64,000 bases of DNA, taken from positions 248,001 to 312,000 of the forward strand of contig NZ_JACIDF010000002.1 of assembly GCF_014196195.1 (NCBI RefSeq). Reading direction: 5' to 3'. The notes beneath the pieces are model-generated. The model was not told the origin of the DNA. It did not search any database and was given only the letters and a program-made list of their open reading frames with translations. Shown piece by piece: positions 25,661-34,930 of the stretch. Source of the DNA: Anoxybacteroides rupiense (lineage in GTDB: Bacteria; Bacillota; Bacilli; Bacillales; Anoxybacillaceae). Within the stretch, counting starts at the first letter, position 1; each line of letters starts with the position of its first letter. Position numbers and translations under genes: made by a program.

Positions 25661-26587
25661 CTACTTCTTCTTAGCAAGGGAAAACGACATAAAATCGGAA
25701 GCAATCGCTGTGTTCGGAAAAATTGCTTTTGCTTCTTCCAAAAGCTTATCGCACATATCGCCTTGATATCGCGAGCTAATATGCGTCAAGATGAGCTGCT
25801 TTGCTTCCGCCCGCTTCGCAACTTCTGCCGCTTGCACCGTCGTTGAATGAAAGTAATCGTGCGCCAGCTGGGCTTCCGCTGCGCCAAACGTCGCCTCATG
25901 AACAAGCACATCCGCCTCTTTAGCCAGTTCGATGCTCGCTTCACAATAACGAGTATCTCCCATAATCGCCACCACTCTCCCTTTTTGTGGTGGTCCAACA
26001 AACTCGCGTCCATCAATCACCTTGCCATTTTCTAGCGTGATCATCTTCCCTTGTTTAATTTGCTGATAAATCGGCCCCGGTCGAATGCCGAGTGCACGCA
26101 ACTTATCTACTAGTAGCGTGCCCGGCAAATCCTTTTCAACAATTCGAAACCCGTACGAAGGCATGCCGTGATCGAGAAGTTGCGCCGTCACCACAAACTG
26201 ATGGTCCTCGAATACGGTTCCTTCGACAAACTCCATCACTTCAAGATCATACTTGAGCCGTGTTCCGCTCACTAAAAGCGCTGTTTCTACAAACGCTTCA
26301 ATTCCCTTTGGCCCATAAACGGTAAGCGGTGTGTCTCCGCCTTGAAACGAGCGGCTTCCAAGCAAGCCCGGCAATCCGAAAATATGGTCGCCGTGAAGAT
26401 GGGTAATAAAAATTTTTTCAATTCTCCTTGGGCGTATAGATGTATGTAAAATTTGATGCTGTGTTGCTTCACCACAATCAAACAGCCATGTCGCTCCTCT
26501 TTCTTCAAGCAGCTGTAAAGCTAATGCCGACACATTTCGGCCTTTCGATGGAACACCTGATCCCGTTCCTAAAAATGATAATTCCAA
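25661..26587 (-). CDS. rnz: Ribonuclease Z
   Basis: tRNA 3'-end endonuclease (MBL fold, homodimer). It has 308 residues: [14 protein letters not shown], the metal motif [31 protein letters not shown] and [12 protein letters not shown], with [11 protein letters not shown] near the end. I start at TTG 26587 (ELSFLGTG...), which aligns with the family start and has GAGG 8 nt upstream; a GTG three codons earlier is possible. Divergent from zwf. Confidence 0.94.
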   Translation of the reverse strand: MELSFLGTGSGVPSKGRNVSALALQLLEERGATWLFDCGEATQHQILHTSIRPRRIEKIFITHLHGDHIFGLPGLLGSRSFQGGDTPLTVYGPKGIEAFVETALLVSGTRLKYDLEVMEFVEGTVFEDHQFVVTAQLLDHGMPSYGFRIVEKDLPGTLLVDKLRALGIRPGPIYQQIKQGKMITLENGKVIDGREFVGPPQKGRVVAIMGDTRYCEASIELAKEADVLVHEATFGAAEAQLAHDYFHSTTVQAAEVAKRAEAKQLILTHISSRYQGDMCDKLLEEAKAIFPNTAIASDFMSFSLAKKK

Positions 26588-26750
26588 TGAGCCCACCTCT
26601 CCTTTATGTGTCTGTTGTTAGCGTATCAATGTTTAAGCAGCAATTCAACACTGTTTTCCCTTTCGGGTCGAAAATGTTTGCGTTCAGCAACAGAAATCTC
26701 TACAATTAAATATTTGAAGAGACAATTTTAGCTAAAGCGAGGTACATATC

Positions 26751-28241
26751 GTGAGCAACGTGAATCCAAAGTCACTGATCGTTATCTTCGGCGCTACAGG
26801 GGATTTGGCAAAGCGCAAACTATTTCCTTCGATTTATAGTCTGTATCAAAAAGGAAAATTATCAGAAGAGTTTGCTGTTGTCGGTGTCGCTCGTCGTTCA
26901 CTATCAGATGACGCCTTTCGCCATTATGTAAGCGAAGCCATTGAACACTCTACGAAACAGCAGTTTCTTGATGAAGCCTTTATTTCACATTTTTATTATC
27001 ATTCCCTTGATGTAACGAACACCGCTTCCTATCAAGAACTCAAGCAGCTGCTTGAACGCTTGGACAGTACATACAACATCGAAGGTAACCGCATTTTTTA
27101 TTTAGCCATGGCACCAGAGTTTTTCGGCACCATTACAGCCCATCTGAAATCAGAAGGATTGACAAATGTAAACGGATGGAAACGGCTCGTGATCGAAAAA
27201 CCGTTTGGCCATGATTTAAAAAGCGCCCAGCATCTAAATAAGGAAATCCGCAAGGCGTTTTCAGAAAAAGAGATTTTCCGTATCGACCATTACTTGGGCA
27301 AAGAAATGGTCCAAAATATTGAAGTCATCCGTTTTGCTAATGCCATTTTCGAACCGCTTTGGAACAACCGATTTATCGCCAATATTCAAATTACGTCTAG
27401 CGAGACGCTAGGGGTGGAAGATCGCGGCCGCTATTACGATCATTCAGGAGCGCTGAAGGACATGGTTCAAAACCATATGCTGCAAATGGTCGCTTTGCTG
27501 GCCATGGAACCGCCAATCAAATTAACAACCGATGATATTCGCAGTGAAAAAGTAAAGGTGCTTCGTGCCCTTCGCCCTATCTCACATGACGAAGTCGGAC
27601 AGTATTTCGTTCGCGGGCAATATGGACGAGGAATCATTCGGGAAAAAGAAGTGATCGGCTATCGTGAAGAAAACAATGTGGATCCAGATTCCAATACAGA
27701 GACATTTGTCGCTGGCAAATTAATGATCGATAATTTCCGTTGGGCGGGCGTGCCGTTTTATATTCGCACAGGTAAGCGAATGAAAGAAAAATCAACGAAA
27801 ATCGTAGTCCAATTTAAAGATGTGCCCATGAACCTATACTATCGTACAAGTGAAAATGTTCATCCAAACTTGCTTGTCATTCATATCCAGCCAGATGAGG
27901 GCATTACATTGCATTTAAATGCTAAAAAAAGCGGCGAAAGTATGAAGACGACGCCAATTAAGCTTGATTATTGCTACAACTGCATCGACGGCATTAATAC
28001 TCCTGAAGCATATGAGAAGTTGCTTTATGATTGCATGCGCGGCGATGCCACTAATTTTACTCATTGGGATGAAGTAGCGGCATCTTGGAGCTTTATTGAT
28101 CCGATTGCTGAAGTATGGACAAACACAAAAGCGGCTGATTTTCCAAACTATGAAGCAGGATCAATGGGACCAAAAGCGGCCGATGAGCTGCTGCAAAAAG
28201 ACGGATTCCATTGGTGGTCCATTCATTATAATGGACAGTAA
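26751..28241 (+). CDS. zwf: Glucose-6-phosphate 1-dehydrogenase
   Basis: First oxidative step of the pentose phosphate pathway. It has 496 residues, with IVIFGATGDLAKRKLFP (NADP site), RLVIEKPFGHDL and the active-site signature RIDHYLGKEMVQN (His catalytic). It begins with GTG at 26751 (MSNVNPKSL) after GAGG. Its pathway partner gnd lies at 31332-32741 on the other strand. Confidence 0.96.
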   Translation: MSNVNPKSLIVIFGATGDLAKRKLFPSIYSLYQKGKLSEEFAVVGVARRSLSDDAFRHYVSEAIEHSTKQQFLDEAFISHFYYHSLDVTNTASYQELKQLLERLDSTYNIEGNRIFYLAMAPEFFGTITAHLKSEGLTNVNGWKRLVIEKPFGHDLKSAQHLNKEIRKAFSEKEIFRIDHYLGKEMVQNIEVIRFANAIFEPLWNNRFIANIQITSSETLGVEDRGRYYDHSGALKDMVQNHMLQMVALLAMEPPIKLTTDDIRSEKVKVLRALRPISHDEVGQYFVRGQYGRGIIREKEVIGYREENNVDPDSNTETFVAGKLMIDNFRWAGVPFYIRTGKRMKEKSTKIVVQFKDVPMNLYYRTSENVHPNLLVIHIQPDEGITLHLNAKKSGESMKTTPIKLDYCYNCIDGINTPEAYEKLLYDCMRGDATNFTHWDEVAASWSFIDPIAEVWTNTKAADFPNYEAGSMGPKAADELLQKDGFHWWSIHYNGQ

Positions 28242-28264
28242 TGTCGGATGAAAGGAGAAACGCC

Positions 28265-28876
28265 ATGAAAATGTATGATGTAACAGCCCCGATTTTTGAG
28301 GGAATGCCCGTCTATAAAAACAAGCCTGAAAAACAGCCGAAGCTGATGACGGTAACGAACGATTATGTAACCGAATCACGGATTGACATGGATTTACACA
28401 CAGGAACTCATATCGATGCGCCGCTCCATATGGTTAAAAATGGGGAAACATTTGAAACGATTCCGCTAGAAAAGCTAGTAGGAGCATGCAAATTGTTTGA
28501 TCTTACACATGTAACAGATAAAATTTCAAAAGAAGATCTAATGGCGCTTGATATCCAAAAGAATGATTTCATCTTGTTCAAAACCAAAAATTCGTTAGAA
28601 GAGGCGTTCCATTTCGAGTTTATTTATGTAGCTGAAGATGCCGCGAAATACTTGGCAGAAAAACAGATTCGCGGCGTTGGCATTGATGCCCTTGGCATTG
28701 AACGCAGCCAACCGGGACATCCAACTCATAAAACATTATTCGGCCACGGCATTATCGTCATTGAAGGGCTGCGTTTAAAAGACGTGCCATCCGGAGAATA
28801 TTGGATGGTCGCTGCCCCATTAAAACTTGTCGGTACCGATGCCGCGCCAGCACGTGTTCTTTTGTTTGAGCAATAA
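28265..28876 (+). CDS. Cyclase family protein (KynB-like)
   Basis: 203 residues from ATG 28265 (MKMYDVTAPIFEGMPVY; AAAGGAG 6 nt upstream). The metal motif HTGTHIDAPLH (about 44-54) and the second histidine set RSQPGHPTHKTLFGHGI define the cyclase/kynurenine formamidase family. No tryptophan-degradation genes are near, so a formamidase role is uncertain. It begins 23 bp after the zwf stop and is likely in its transcript. Confidence 0.8.
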   Translation: MKMYDVTAPIFEGMPVYKNKPEKQPKLMTVTNDYVTESRIDMDLHTGTHIDAPLHMVKNGETFETIPLEKLVGACKLFDLTHVTDKISKEDLMALDIQKNDFILFKTKNSLEEAFHFEFIYVAEDAAKYLAEKQIRGVGIDALGIERSQPGHPTHKTLFGHGIIVIEGLRLKDVPSGEYWMVAAPLKLVGTDAAPARVLLFEQ

Positions 28877-29363
28877 AACACCCCCCCTCATCATGCAGTG
28901 AGGGGGACAAAATCTATCCATAAAATAAAATCAATAATTTATATCATTTTACGTTTTTTAATTCTTGATGGTTCATATCAAACATTTTTAATACAGCCGT
29001 ACATTTTTTATCGGTCTCCATTAATTCAAAATGCACTTTTCATCATTTAACTTTACTTTTTGCCTGCTTTCGTTCTGTAATGATTTCAACACGATATTAC
29101 TTACTCACTAATTAACATTTTCCTCATAAAATTGTTCAGTTCTATATTTTCATAATTAGTCAGCTTGCTACGAAATCCTACTCTTGATACTTCTACTTTT
29201 CCAAATAGTTTTTGCTCCACAAGAGCAGAGCACGTCCACTTCCTCCATCAACTGCTGCTACATTTTCACTTTACTTAACTTATAACAGATAACTACTCTT
29301 CCCTTACAAATTATGTAAGGAGTTCAAAAACTATTCAACAATAATCTGAATAGTTATCGTGTT
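28877..29363. other. AT-rich intergenic region
   Basis: No intact gene. At 28885-28912 a hairpin CCCCCTCA-8-TGAGGGGG closes the cyclase gene, without a good T-run. The minus strand of 28960-29290 shows broken frames (for example METDKKCTAVLKMFDMNHQELKN) that may be a decayed small gene; I cannot assign a family. Confidence 0.4.
29325..29355 (-). terminator. Terminator of the 29364 gene
   Basis: AACTATTCA-9-TGAATAGTT (29329-29337, 29347-29355) followed on the minus strand by TTTG. Confidence 0.65.
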
Positions 29364-29987
29364 TTAATTAAGTTGATATTTTTCTTTTACTTGTTTTTTG
29401 AGTTTGTTAAATTCCTCAATATGATCACCGAAATATTCAATATCCTTTAAGTTCTTATATTCTTTAATACTTGAAATACGCTTTACAGGATCAGGTGAGT
29501 CTAAGTCATACTTTCCTTGGTACATCCCAACAATAACATATGTGTCATCATCAATCATTGGTTTTAGAAACAATAAATAATTATGTCTTTCTTGCATCAA
29601 ATTATACCCTTCAATACTTACAAAAGTATCATTCATAAAGTATGCTGGCTCATAAACTGCAATTTCTTTCTTTTTCAATTCTCCTTTTAAAACTTTCTCT
29701 ACTCGAATTTCAGATTTAGAAGCAGTTGCAGTTACTGTATTAGTTGGTTCATCAACCCATTCTTTCAAAGTTCGATTTCCTATAAACTTACCTTTTACTA
29801 TAAGAGTAGCATTTCTATCTACTTCATTAATGTCATTCATCAAATCGTAGTCAGCATCTAAAACGGCAACTTTAGTTTGTGAACTCTGATTATTGTAAGT
29901 TACACTTGAAAAATGCCAATAACTTATCATCGCAGCTATTGTCACAAGTAACAGAACAAACCCAAAAATAAACTGTTTTTTCTTCAT
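29364..29987 (-). CDS. Secreted or membrane-anchored protein of unknown function
   Basis: 207 residues with an N-terminal helix (about 6-25, FIFGFVLLLVTIAAMISYW) that is a signal or anchor. The exported part is a beta-rich domain with ATLIVKGKFIGNR, VEKVLKGELKKKEIAVYEP, NYLLFLKP and YVIVGMYQGKYDL. The same pattern (conserved EKVLKG, LFLKP, aromatic-GG/YQGxY) recurs in the protein at 46535, so they are paralogues of a Gram-positive exported family. Base composition is AT-rich. It is 36 bp downstream of the broken metalloprotease gene, on the same strand. Confidence 0.7.
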   Translation of the reverse strand: MKKKQFIFGFVLLLVTIAAMISYWHFSSVTYNNQSSQTKVAVLDADYDLMNDINEVDRNATLIVKGKFIGNRTLKEWVDEPTNTVTATASKSEIRVEKVLKGELKKKEIAVYEPAYFMNDTFVSIEGYNLMQERHNYLLFLKPMIDDDTYVIVGMYQGKYDLDSPDPVKRISSIKEYKNLKDIEYFGDHIEEFNKLKKQVKEKYQLN

Positions 29988-30023
29988 TAGTATACGTATA
30001 TCCCCCTCCAGAAATTTCTTTTA

Positions 30024-30618
30024 CTAATATTTATAGGCTATATTGGATTTATCTAATTCTTGAGGACCACTATAAGATAATTTACCTTGAACCATGATTG
30101 AGATTGTACCACTAGGTTGGTGACGCAAAGCCTAGCACATGTCCAAACTCATGTATTGTTGTTTTATTTCTATTCGCATTTGTATAGTTATAATAATCCA
30201 TATAATAATCATTTAAGTAGATTTTCACGAATGACCAATTGGTAGTTGTTGCATCTGGATCTGTTACCAAAGAATCGCCTTGGTAAGGTTGTGCAAGACC
30301 GGCATAGTCCAATCCGTAGTTTCCAGCATAAACCCTAATATCAGCGTCTGTTGCACTACCAGCAGGCCAAAAGTCTACATCTGCATTTGATATTCCTCCC
30401 CATCCACTTTTAGCATTAGATACATAGGTACTATAACCATAGTTTGAAACAGAATCAGAAACGAATACATAACAATCACCAACAACATATTTTGGCAATC
30501 CACTTTTGAAAAACGCATCATTATTAGTATAGGCAGCAAAAGAGAGTATCGGAACCAGCATAGAAAAAGTAACAAACAGTACGATTACACTTACTATTTT
30601 TTTAATGAACTTAGCCAT
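30024..30618 (-). pseudogene. Secreted zincin metalloprotease, frameshifted after the HExxH motif
   Basis: Starts at ATG 30618 (MAKFIKKIVSVIVLF; GGAGG 6 nt upstream) with a signal peptide ending near SFAA. It continues through DADIRVYAGNYGLDY and TTIHEFGHVLGFASPT, then hits TAG at about 30112. Shifting one base restores PSGTISIMVQGKLSYSGPQELDKSN up to a stop at 30024, the expected tail of such proteases. The metal motif HEFGH is intact, but the third ligand position expected in HExxHxxGxxH reads S, not H. It is either a true frameshift or a sequencing error. Confidence 0.75.
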
Positions 30619-30855
30619 TTTATACCTCCTTATCAATAAAAATGAACCTCCCTCTAGAAATGTTGGTCTATCAAAGTCCCTTGGCATCTCAGGGGGGGGC
30701 AAAAAAATTTTTTTCGACAACATTTCATACATACACTCCCATTTTTGTTTATATATAATAGACCACGGTGCGCTTCGCAGTCACTGCTAGGTATTTTTTA
30801 CTGAAGTGAGTGGAATGGTATGCGATGCACTCTGGATCTCTGCGAATTGGATGAG

Positions 30856-30909
30856 GACGAACCCTCTCCCACCTACACTTCACTTAGAGGTGAAAGATTT
30901 CTCAGTGGA
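30856..30909 (-). mobile_element. IS200/IS605-type end hairpin relic (copy B)
   Basis: GACGAACCCTCTCCCACC, then CTTCACTTAGAGGTGAAAGATTTCTCAGTG in pieces. This is the reverse orientation of the 47769 copy with a few changes in the right arm. Confidence 0.6.
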
Positions 30910-31292
30910 TTATGCTAAAAATGTATTTACTCAAGTGAGCATCTAAATCTGTGACGAACCATCTTTACAATTCTCGTAAACCATTGATACAGTGCAGTTG
31001 GCTTTTATGAATCTTCTTCAAATAGGTGGGTATCACGGAAGACTTCCCCGTTCACTTTATGATGAAGCAGATACTCCAAGTGATGAGCTTGTCCTTGTCG
31101 AGTGCTTGCTTTCTCCTATGAATCTTGATTAGTGGTCAAACAATACTTGTGGAAAGTGGTAGACATAAAATTAAACGAAGTACAGTCAAAGTGGACTCGT
31201 TACGGATTTAGGAGCATTATAAAAATTTTTAAAAAACATGTCGATTATTTATTCAAAAAATTAATAATATTAAGATAAATATATTTGCCATC

Positions 31293-31328
31293 AAAAATCC
31301 CCTAAGGCAAATTGCCCTAAGGGTTTTT
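31293..31328 (-). terminator. Terminator of gnd
   Basis: CCCTTAGGGCAA / TTGCCTTAGGGG stem, flanked by A5 and T5, so it can act on both strands. It begins 3 bp after the gnd stop. Confidence 0.8.
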
Positions 31329-31331
31329 CGT

Positions 31332-32741
31332 TTACTTCAACCATTCCGTATGGAAAATTCCTTCTTTATCAATGCGTTCATAGGTATGAGCACCGAAATA
31401 GTCGCGCTGTGCTTGGATCAAGTTAGCAGGCAGCGTCTCCAGCCGATAGCTATCATAGTAAGCAAGAGCGCTCGCAAACGCCGGTACAGGAATCCCACGC
31501 ATGGCTGCCGTCGCAACAATCTCGCGCAGCGCTTGTTGATAGCTTTCGACGATTTCTTTAAAATACGGATCAAGCAATAAGTTAGGCAATTGTGGATCAC
31601 GATCGTACGCATCTTTAATTTTCTGTAAAAATTGTGCGCGAATAATGCAGCCGCCGCGGAAAATCATCGCAATGTTGCCATATTGCAAATTCCAGTTGTA
31701 CTCTTCTGATGCGGCTTTCATTTGCGCGAATCCTTGAGCATATGAACAAATTTTGCTCATATAAAGCGCACGCCGTACCGCTTCGATAAAATGCTTTCGA
31801 TCTCCTTCATACGGAGCGACAGAAGGACCGGAAAGAAGCTGGCTCGCCTTCACACGCTCTTCTTTCATCGCTGAAATAAAGCGGGCAAATACCGACTCCG
31901 TGATGATTGGAAGCGGAACGCCCAAGTCAAGCGCATTTTGACTTGTCCATTTTCCTGTTCCTTTTTGACCAGCTTTATCCAAAATCACATCCACGAGCGG
32001 CTTGCCTGTTTCTTCATCTATTTTCGTAAAAATATCGGCCGTGATCTCAATTAAATAGCTGTCCAATTCACCTTTGTTCCATTCGGCAAACACTTCATGC
32101 AGTTCTTGAGCGCTCAAGCCAAGCACACTCTTTAATAAAAAGTAGGCTTCCGCAATCAACTGCATGTCACCGTATTCAATGCCATTATGCACCATTTTCA
32201 CATAATGTCCCGCACCATCTGGACCGATATAGGTGGTGCATGGCTCTCCATTCACTTTAGCCGCAATCGCTTCAAAAATCGGACGTACAAGCTCATGCGC
32301 TTCCTGTTGCCCTCCTGGCATAATGGAAGGACCTTTTAATGCTCCTTCTTCTCCTCCAGAGACGCCTGTTCCGATAAAATGAATGCCAAGTTCAGACAGT
32401 TCTTGATTGCGGCGCTGTGTGTCTTTAAAATACGTATTGCCGCCGTCAATTAAAATATCTCCTTTTTCTAAGTGTGGCTTCAACTGCTCAATCGTGGCAT
32501 CTGTCGCTGCTCCCGCCTTGACCATTAGCAAAATTTTACGCGGTTTTTCAAGAGATTGAACAAATTCTTCAACACTATATGTACCAATTACATTTTTTCC
32601 TTTGGCTTCCTTTAGAAACTCATCCGTTTTTTCCGGTGAACGGTTGTACACAGCCACTGAATATCCGCGGCTTTCAATATTCAAGGCCAGGTTTTTCCCC
32701 ATTACCGCTAGACCAATGACACCAATTTGCTGCTTTGCCAT
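31332..32741 (-). CDS. gndA: 6-phosphogluconate dehydrogenase, decarboxylating
   Basis: Converts 6-phosphogluconate to ribulose-5-phosphate with NADP. It has 469 residues: [15 protein letters not shown] (cofactor), [16 protein letters not shown] and the signature [20 protein letters not shown], with the dimer tail residues GIFHTEW at the end. The length and tail fit the long, NADP-type enzyme GndA (YqjI). It completes the oxidative pentose phosphate branch with zwf. Confidence 0.95.
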   Translation of the reverse strand: MAKQQIGVIGLAVMGKNLALNIESRGYSVAVYNRSPEKTDEFLKEAKGKNVIGTYSVEEFVQSLEKPRKILLMVKAGAATDATIEQLKPHLEKGDILIDGGNTYFKDTQRRNQELSELGIHFIGTGVSGGEEGALKGPSIMPGGQQEAHELVRPIFEAIAAKVNGEPCTTYIGPDGAGHYVKMVHNGIEYGDMQLIAEAYFLLKSVLGLSAQELHEVFAEWNKGELDSYLIEITADIFTKIDEETGKPLVDVILDKAGQKGTGKWTSQNALDLGVPLPIITESVFARFISAMKEERVKASQLLSGPSVAPYEGDRKHFIEAVRRALYMSKICSYAQGFAQMKAASEEYNWNLQYGNIAMIFRGGCIIRAQFLQKIKDAYDRDPQLPNLLLDPYFKEIVESYQQALREIVATAAMRGIPVPAFASALAYYDSYRLETLPANLIQAQRDYFGAHTYERIDKEGIFHTEWLK

Positions 32742-32961
32742 CGTAAAACGTTCCTTTCTATTTTTAATTGTTCATGAAAGAACATACCACAGTCCATTTT
32801 CTCATTCAAGTTTTGTGAATGCATTTTTTACGCTTTTATATAAAGATAACGGAAAAAGGGAACAAACGATGGCTGTAAAAATCCAAGATGGATGACTTGC
32901 CTTGTCACGAATCGAACGAACCCTGATCATTGAACCAAGTGATGAATCTATGCCTAATAGG

Positions 32962-32990
32962 AAAAGAGCCCGAATTTTGGGCTCTTTTTC
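32962..32990. terminator. Terminator of the coat-like gene
   Basis: AAAGAGCCC-7-GGGCTCTTT (32963-32971, 32979-32987), with T-runs on both strands. It lies 10 bp after the stop of the His/Tyr-rich gene. Confidence 0.8.
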
Positions 32991-33000
32991 TTTACCGTTT

Positions 33001-33177
33001 TTAGTATCCTCTATATGGATAGTGCGGATAAGAAGGATAATACGGATAATGATGATGGTGGTACGGATAATGTGGATAATACGGATAATGGTGTCCATGC
33101 GGATAGTGCGGGTAATATCCTCCTCCATATCCTGGATATGATCCATATGGCCATTGTTGTCTTTCATCCATAATCAT
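33001..33177 (-). CDS. His/Tyr/Pro/Gly-rich spore coat-like protein
   Basis: 58 residues from ATG 33177 (MIMDERQQWPYGSYPGYGGG), AGGAGG 9 nt upstream. The rest is repeats of YPHYPH, HYPYYPHYPY and HHHHYPYY, ending YRGY. This is the composition of small coat proteins such as CotX/YeeK-type. A sigma-K-like promoter lies 53 bp upstream, in agreement. A longer upstream frame has no ribosome site. The function is structural by inference. Confidence 0.7.
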   Translation of the reverse strand: MIMDERQQWPYGSYPGYGGGYYPHYPHGHHYPYYPHYPYHHHHYPYYPSYPHYPYRGY

Positions 33178-33229
33178 AATAAAATTCCTCCTCATGTCAT
33201 TTCCATTATTTTTTTGCCATGTCGCTATA

Positions 33230-33257
33230 TAGGATATGTGCGGAGGAAAAAAATGTA
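33230..33257 (-). promoter_or_regulatory. Candidate sigma-K promoter of the coat-like gene
   Basis: On the minus strand AC (33255-33256, in ATACAT), 16 bp, then CATATCCTA (33230-33238), a full match to the sigma-K -10 CATAnnnTA with the usual spacing. Confidence 0.6.
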
Positions 33258-33470
33258 TAGGCAAAAACCCATACCCATGTTTTCTTTCTCTTATCCCATT
33301 CTCCATCCACACCATATAGCGAACGGCTCGAATCGTGACAGGTTGCACTCTGCATTTTGAACAATCTCTCCGATCGTCTACTACAAGTTTCCGTATATAA
33401 AAACTAGTCTAATATTCTCATAGCTTGTCTATAATAGTAACAAAACGGAAAAAAGGAGGCGCTCGCAATC

Positions 33471-33803
33471 ATGATGCTTTATGACCTTCACAACAAGCTA
33501 TATTATCAAGCAATCAATACTTCCAAACCGAAAATGGCCATGTCTCAACAAGGAAGATCATGGGGATATGTCATCAAGAGGCTAAACGGAGAACAAACAA
33601 AATTTTGGATTGATTTCACTCGCGGGCGTTTTATGTACTTTGAATACCAAGGAAAATGGTATCGTGTACAATATTTGCAATCCAACTATAAAAAGAACGC
33701 TCATGATGTGTGCCAAGGGTTAATGATCGATTTAATTATCGACGGCAAAGAATTAAAGCTCATCAAAGGAAATATTAAAAAAATGCCCCTTTTAGCAATG
33801 TAA
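33471..33803 (+). CDS. Hypothetical protein, 110 residues
   Basis: Not recognised. It is a soluble, basic, beta-rich protein: WGYVIKRLNGEQTKFWIDFTRGRFMYFEYQGKWYRVQYL, then a helix and LIIDGKELKLIKGNIKK. GGAGG lies 11 nt before ATG 33471; a second ATG follows at once. A TATAAT box is at about 33431. No membrane segment or cysteine pair. It stands alone between the coat-like gene and gdx, and codon use looks like that of neighbouring core genes. Confidence 0.6.
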   Translation: MMLYDLHNKLYYQAINTSKPKMAMSQQGRSWGYVIKRLNGEQTKFWIDFTRGRFMYFEYQGKWYRVQYLQSNYKKNAHDVCQGLMIDLIIDGKELKLIKGNIKKMPLLAM

Positions 33804-33876
33804 ATCGAAGGGATCATCCTTTAAATTTCTTTATGATGTTACATGCTTGACAGTCACATTACTTCAAAGAGGGGAC

Positions 33877-33929
33877 TATCCGTTTCCCATCTACACTTCG
33901 TTAAAGGAAGGGAGGCTTCTCGATGGATG
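33877..33929 (-). mobile_element. IS200/IS605-type end hairpin relic (copy C)
   Basis: ATCCGTTTCCCATCTACACTTCG, then AGGAAGGGAGGCTTCTCGATGG: same arrangement as copies B and D, with the right arm degraded. Confidence 0.5.
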
Positions 33930-33990
33930 GGTTAACATTAGAACGAATGGTGCCTATGAAACTCTGCGGTCAGAAGAGTCTCGTGATTCA

Positions 33991-34022
33991 CCTTTTCGTC
34001 ACGTGGATACGTGACGAAAAGG
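33991..34022. repeat. Perfect 14-bp inverted repeat with 4-nt loop
   Basis: CCTTTTCGTCACGT-GGAT-ACGTGACGAAAAGG. It lies in the gap between the + strand hypothetical gene and gdx. There is no T-run on either strand. Confidence 0.8.
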
Positions 34023-34095
34023 TCCTTCGAAAAACAACATAAGCTCCGTAGAAAAAACGAAGTTTGATGATAAGTAAACATAAACGCCATACTTC

Positions 34096-34419
34096 TTAAT
34101 GTCCAGATGTAAATTTCAGACCAATAAGTCCAACCAAAAGTAACAGCAAAAAAACCACTCTTAAAATTGTAACTGGTTCATTAAAAAACAAGATGCCGGC
34201 TATCACCGTTCCTGCCGCTCCAATTCCAGTCCATATTGCATAGGCCGTGCCAATCGGCAACATTTTGATTCCAAGCGACAAAAAATAAAAGCTGACAAGC
34301 ATTCCAGCAATGGTGATGATAGATGGAATCATCCTCGTAAACCCAAATGTATATTTTAAAGCGATCGCCCACACAATTTCAAATAGGCCAGCAATGATTA
34401 AATATATCCACGCCATCAT
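34096..34419 (-). CDS. gdx: Guanidinium exporter Gdx (SugE), SMR family
   Basis: 107 residues, four membrane helices (about 3-20, 32-50, 57-79, 84-103). The functional glutamate is in LFEIVWAIALKYTFGFTR (E14), followed by GTAYAIWTGIGAAGT, the SugE/Gdx signature rather than EmrE. It exports guanidinium in exchange for protons in characterised members. Two ATGs are adjacent (34419, 34416) after GGAGG. A guanidine-I riboswitch precedes it and settles the assignment. Confidence 0.93.
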   Translation of the reverse strand: MMAWIYLIIAGLFEIVWAIALKYTFGFTRMIPSIITIAGMLVSFYFLSLGIKMLPIGTAYAIWTGIGAAGTVIAGILFFNEPVTILRVVFLLLLLVGLIGLKFTSGH

Positions 34420-34535
34420 CTAAATCCTCCTTCTGTTTATATCAATACAACTTAAAAATCTGTAAAAACCTACGTTTCAGCCTTCGGAATACAAATGTCC
34501 ATGTGCCAAGCTGCAGCTCTATATGGTTTAGTAAG

Positions 34536-34678
34536 AAAAAAATAAAAAGCCTCGAAAGAAATATCTCTCTACAAGACATTCCTCCCGGGCTTTTATCCCT
34601 CCGTGTACACAAGCGTGGCTTGTGCGTTTTCTCTCGGTCACAGTCTGGCTGCTAAGCAACCACGGAACCCTAGAAAAC
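34536..34678 (-). ncRNA. Guanidine-I (ykkC) riboswitch
   Basis: Read on the minus strand: CTAGGGTTCCG (34663-34673), then GACCGAGAGAAAACGCA (34624-34640), ACACGGAGGGATAAAAGCCCGGGAG. These are the conserved blocks of the ykkC guanidine-I aptamer. It is followed by a hairpin pairing GCCCGGGAGGAATGTCT with GATATTTCTTTCGAGGC and a run TTTTTATTTTTTT (34536-34550), a transcriptional terminator. Guanidine should stabilise the aptamer and allow read-through into gdx. Confidence 0.93.
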
Positions 34679-34685
34679 TTTTTAT

Positions 34686-34714
34686 ATTTTATATTTCGTG
34701 TTATATTTCGTGAA
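34686..34714 (-). promoter_or_regulatory. Candidate sigma-A promoter of the riboswitch-gdx unit
   Basis: TTCACG (34709-34714), 17 bp, TAAAAT (34686-34691) on the minus strand. The -35 box lies at the edge of the IS605-type relic D. Confidence 0.5.
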
Positions 34715-34930
34715 CTTTCCCTTCACCTACGCTTCGCTTAGAGGTGGAGGCTTCAAACGCCTTGTGCATGTTCGCTGAACGGTAAGCCACACACAAGGAA
34801 CCTTTATGGCTTTCCTTCGTTCCGAAGAGGTCTGTTTGAACGATAGAGGATCCTATCTGTTGGCAATCCCTCTCCCACTTTCATTGGCGCTGGCACGCCT
34901 TCATGTTTAGAAGTGGGAAACTGCTTTTGG
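34710..34930. mobile_element. Pair of IS200/IS605-type end relics (copies D and E)
   Basis: Copy D (34710-34760): GTGAACTTTCCCTTCACC then GCTTCGCTTAGAGGTGGAGG. Copy E (34863-34930): CCCTCTCCCACTTTC ... TAGAAGTGGGAAACTGC, with an enlarged loop. The two are about 150 bp apart in the same orientation, as in a small non-autonomous derivative. No tnpA or tnpB remains between them. Confidence 0.55.

Larger units (their letters stand above)
30619..31331. other. Long intergenic region with an IS605-type relic
   Basis: No gene seen in about 700 bp. It contains IS200/IS605-type end copy B (30856-30909) and the gnd terminator. The piece 31000-31200 looks like decayed coding sequence on no clear strand. 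Confidence 0.5.

Noticed and set aside
32802-33167. Minus-strand Ile/Thr/Arg-rich frame over the coat-like gene
   Set aside because: It is the out-of-frame shadow of a low-complexity repeat; the His/Tyr frame has the ribosome site and promoter.
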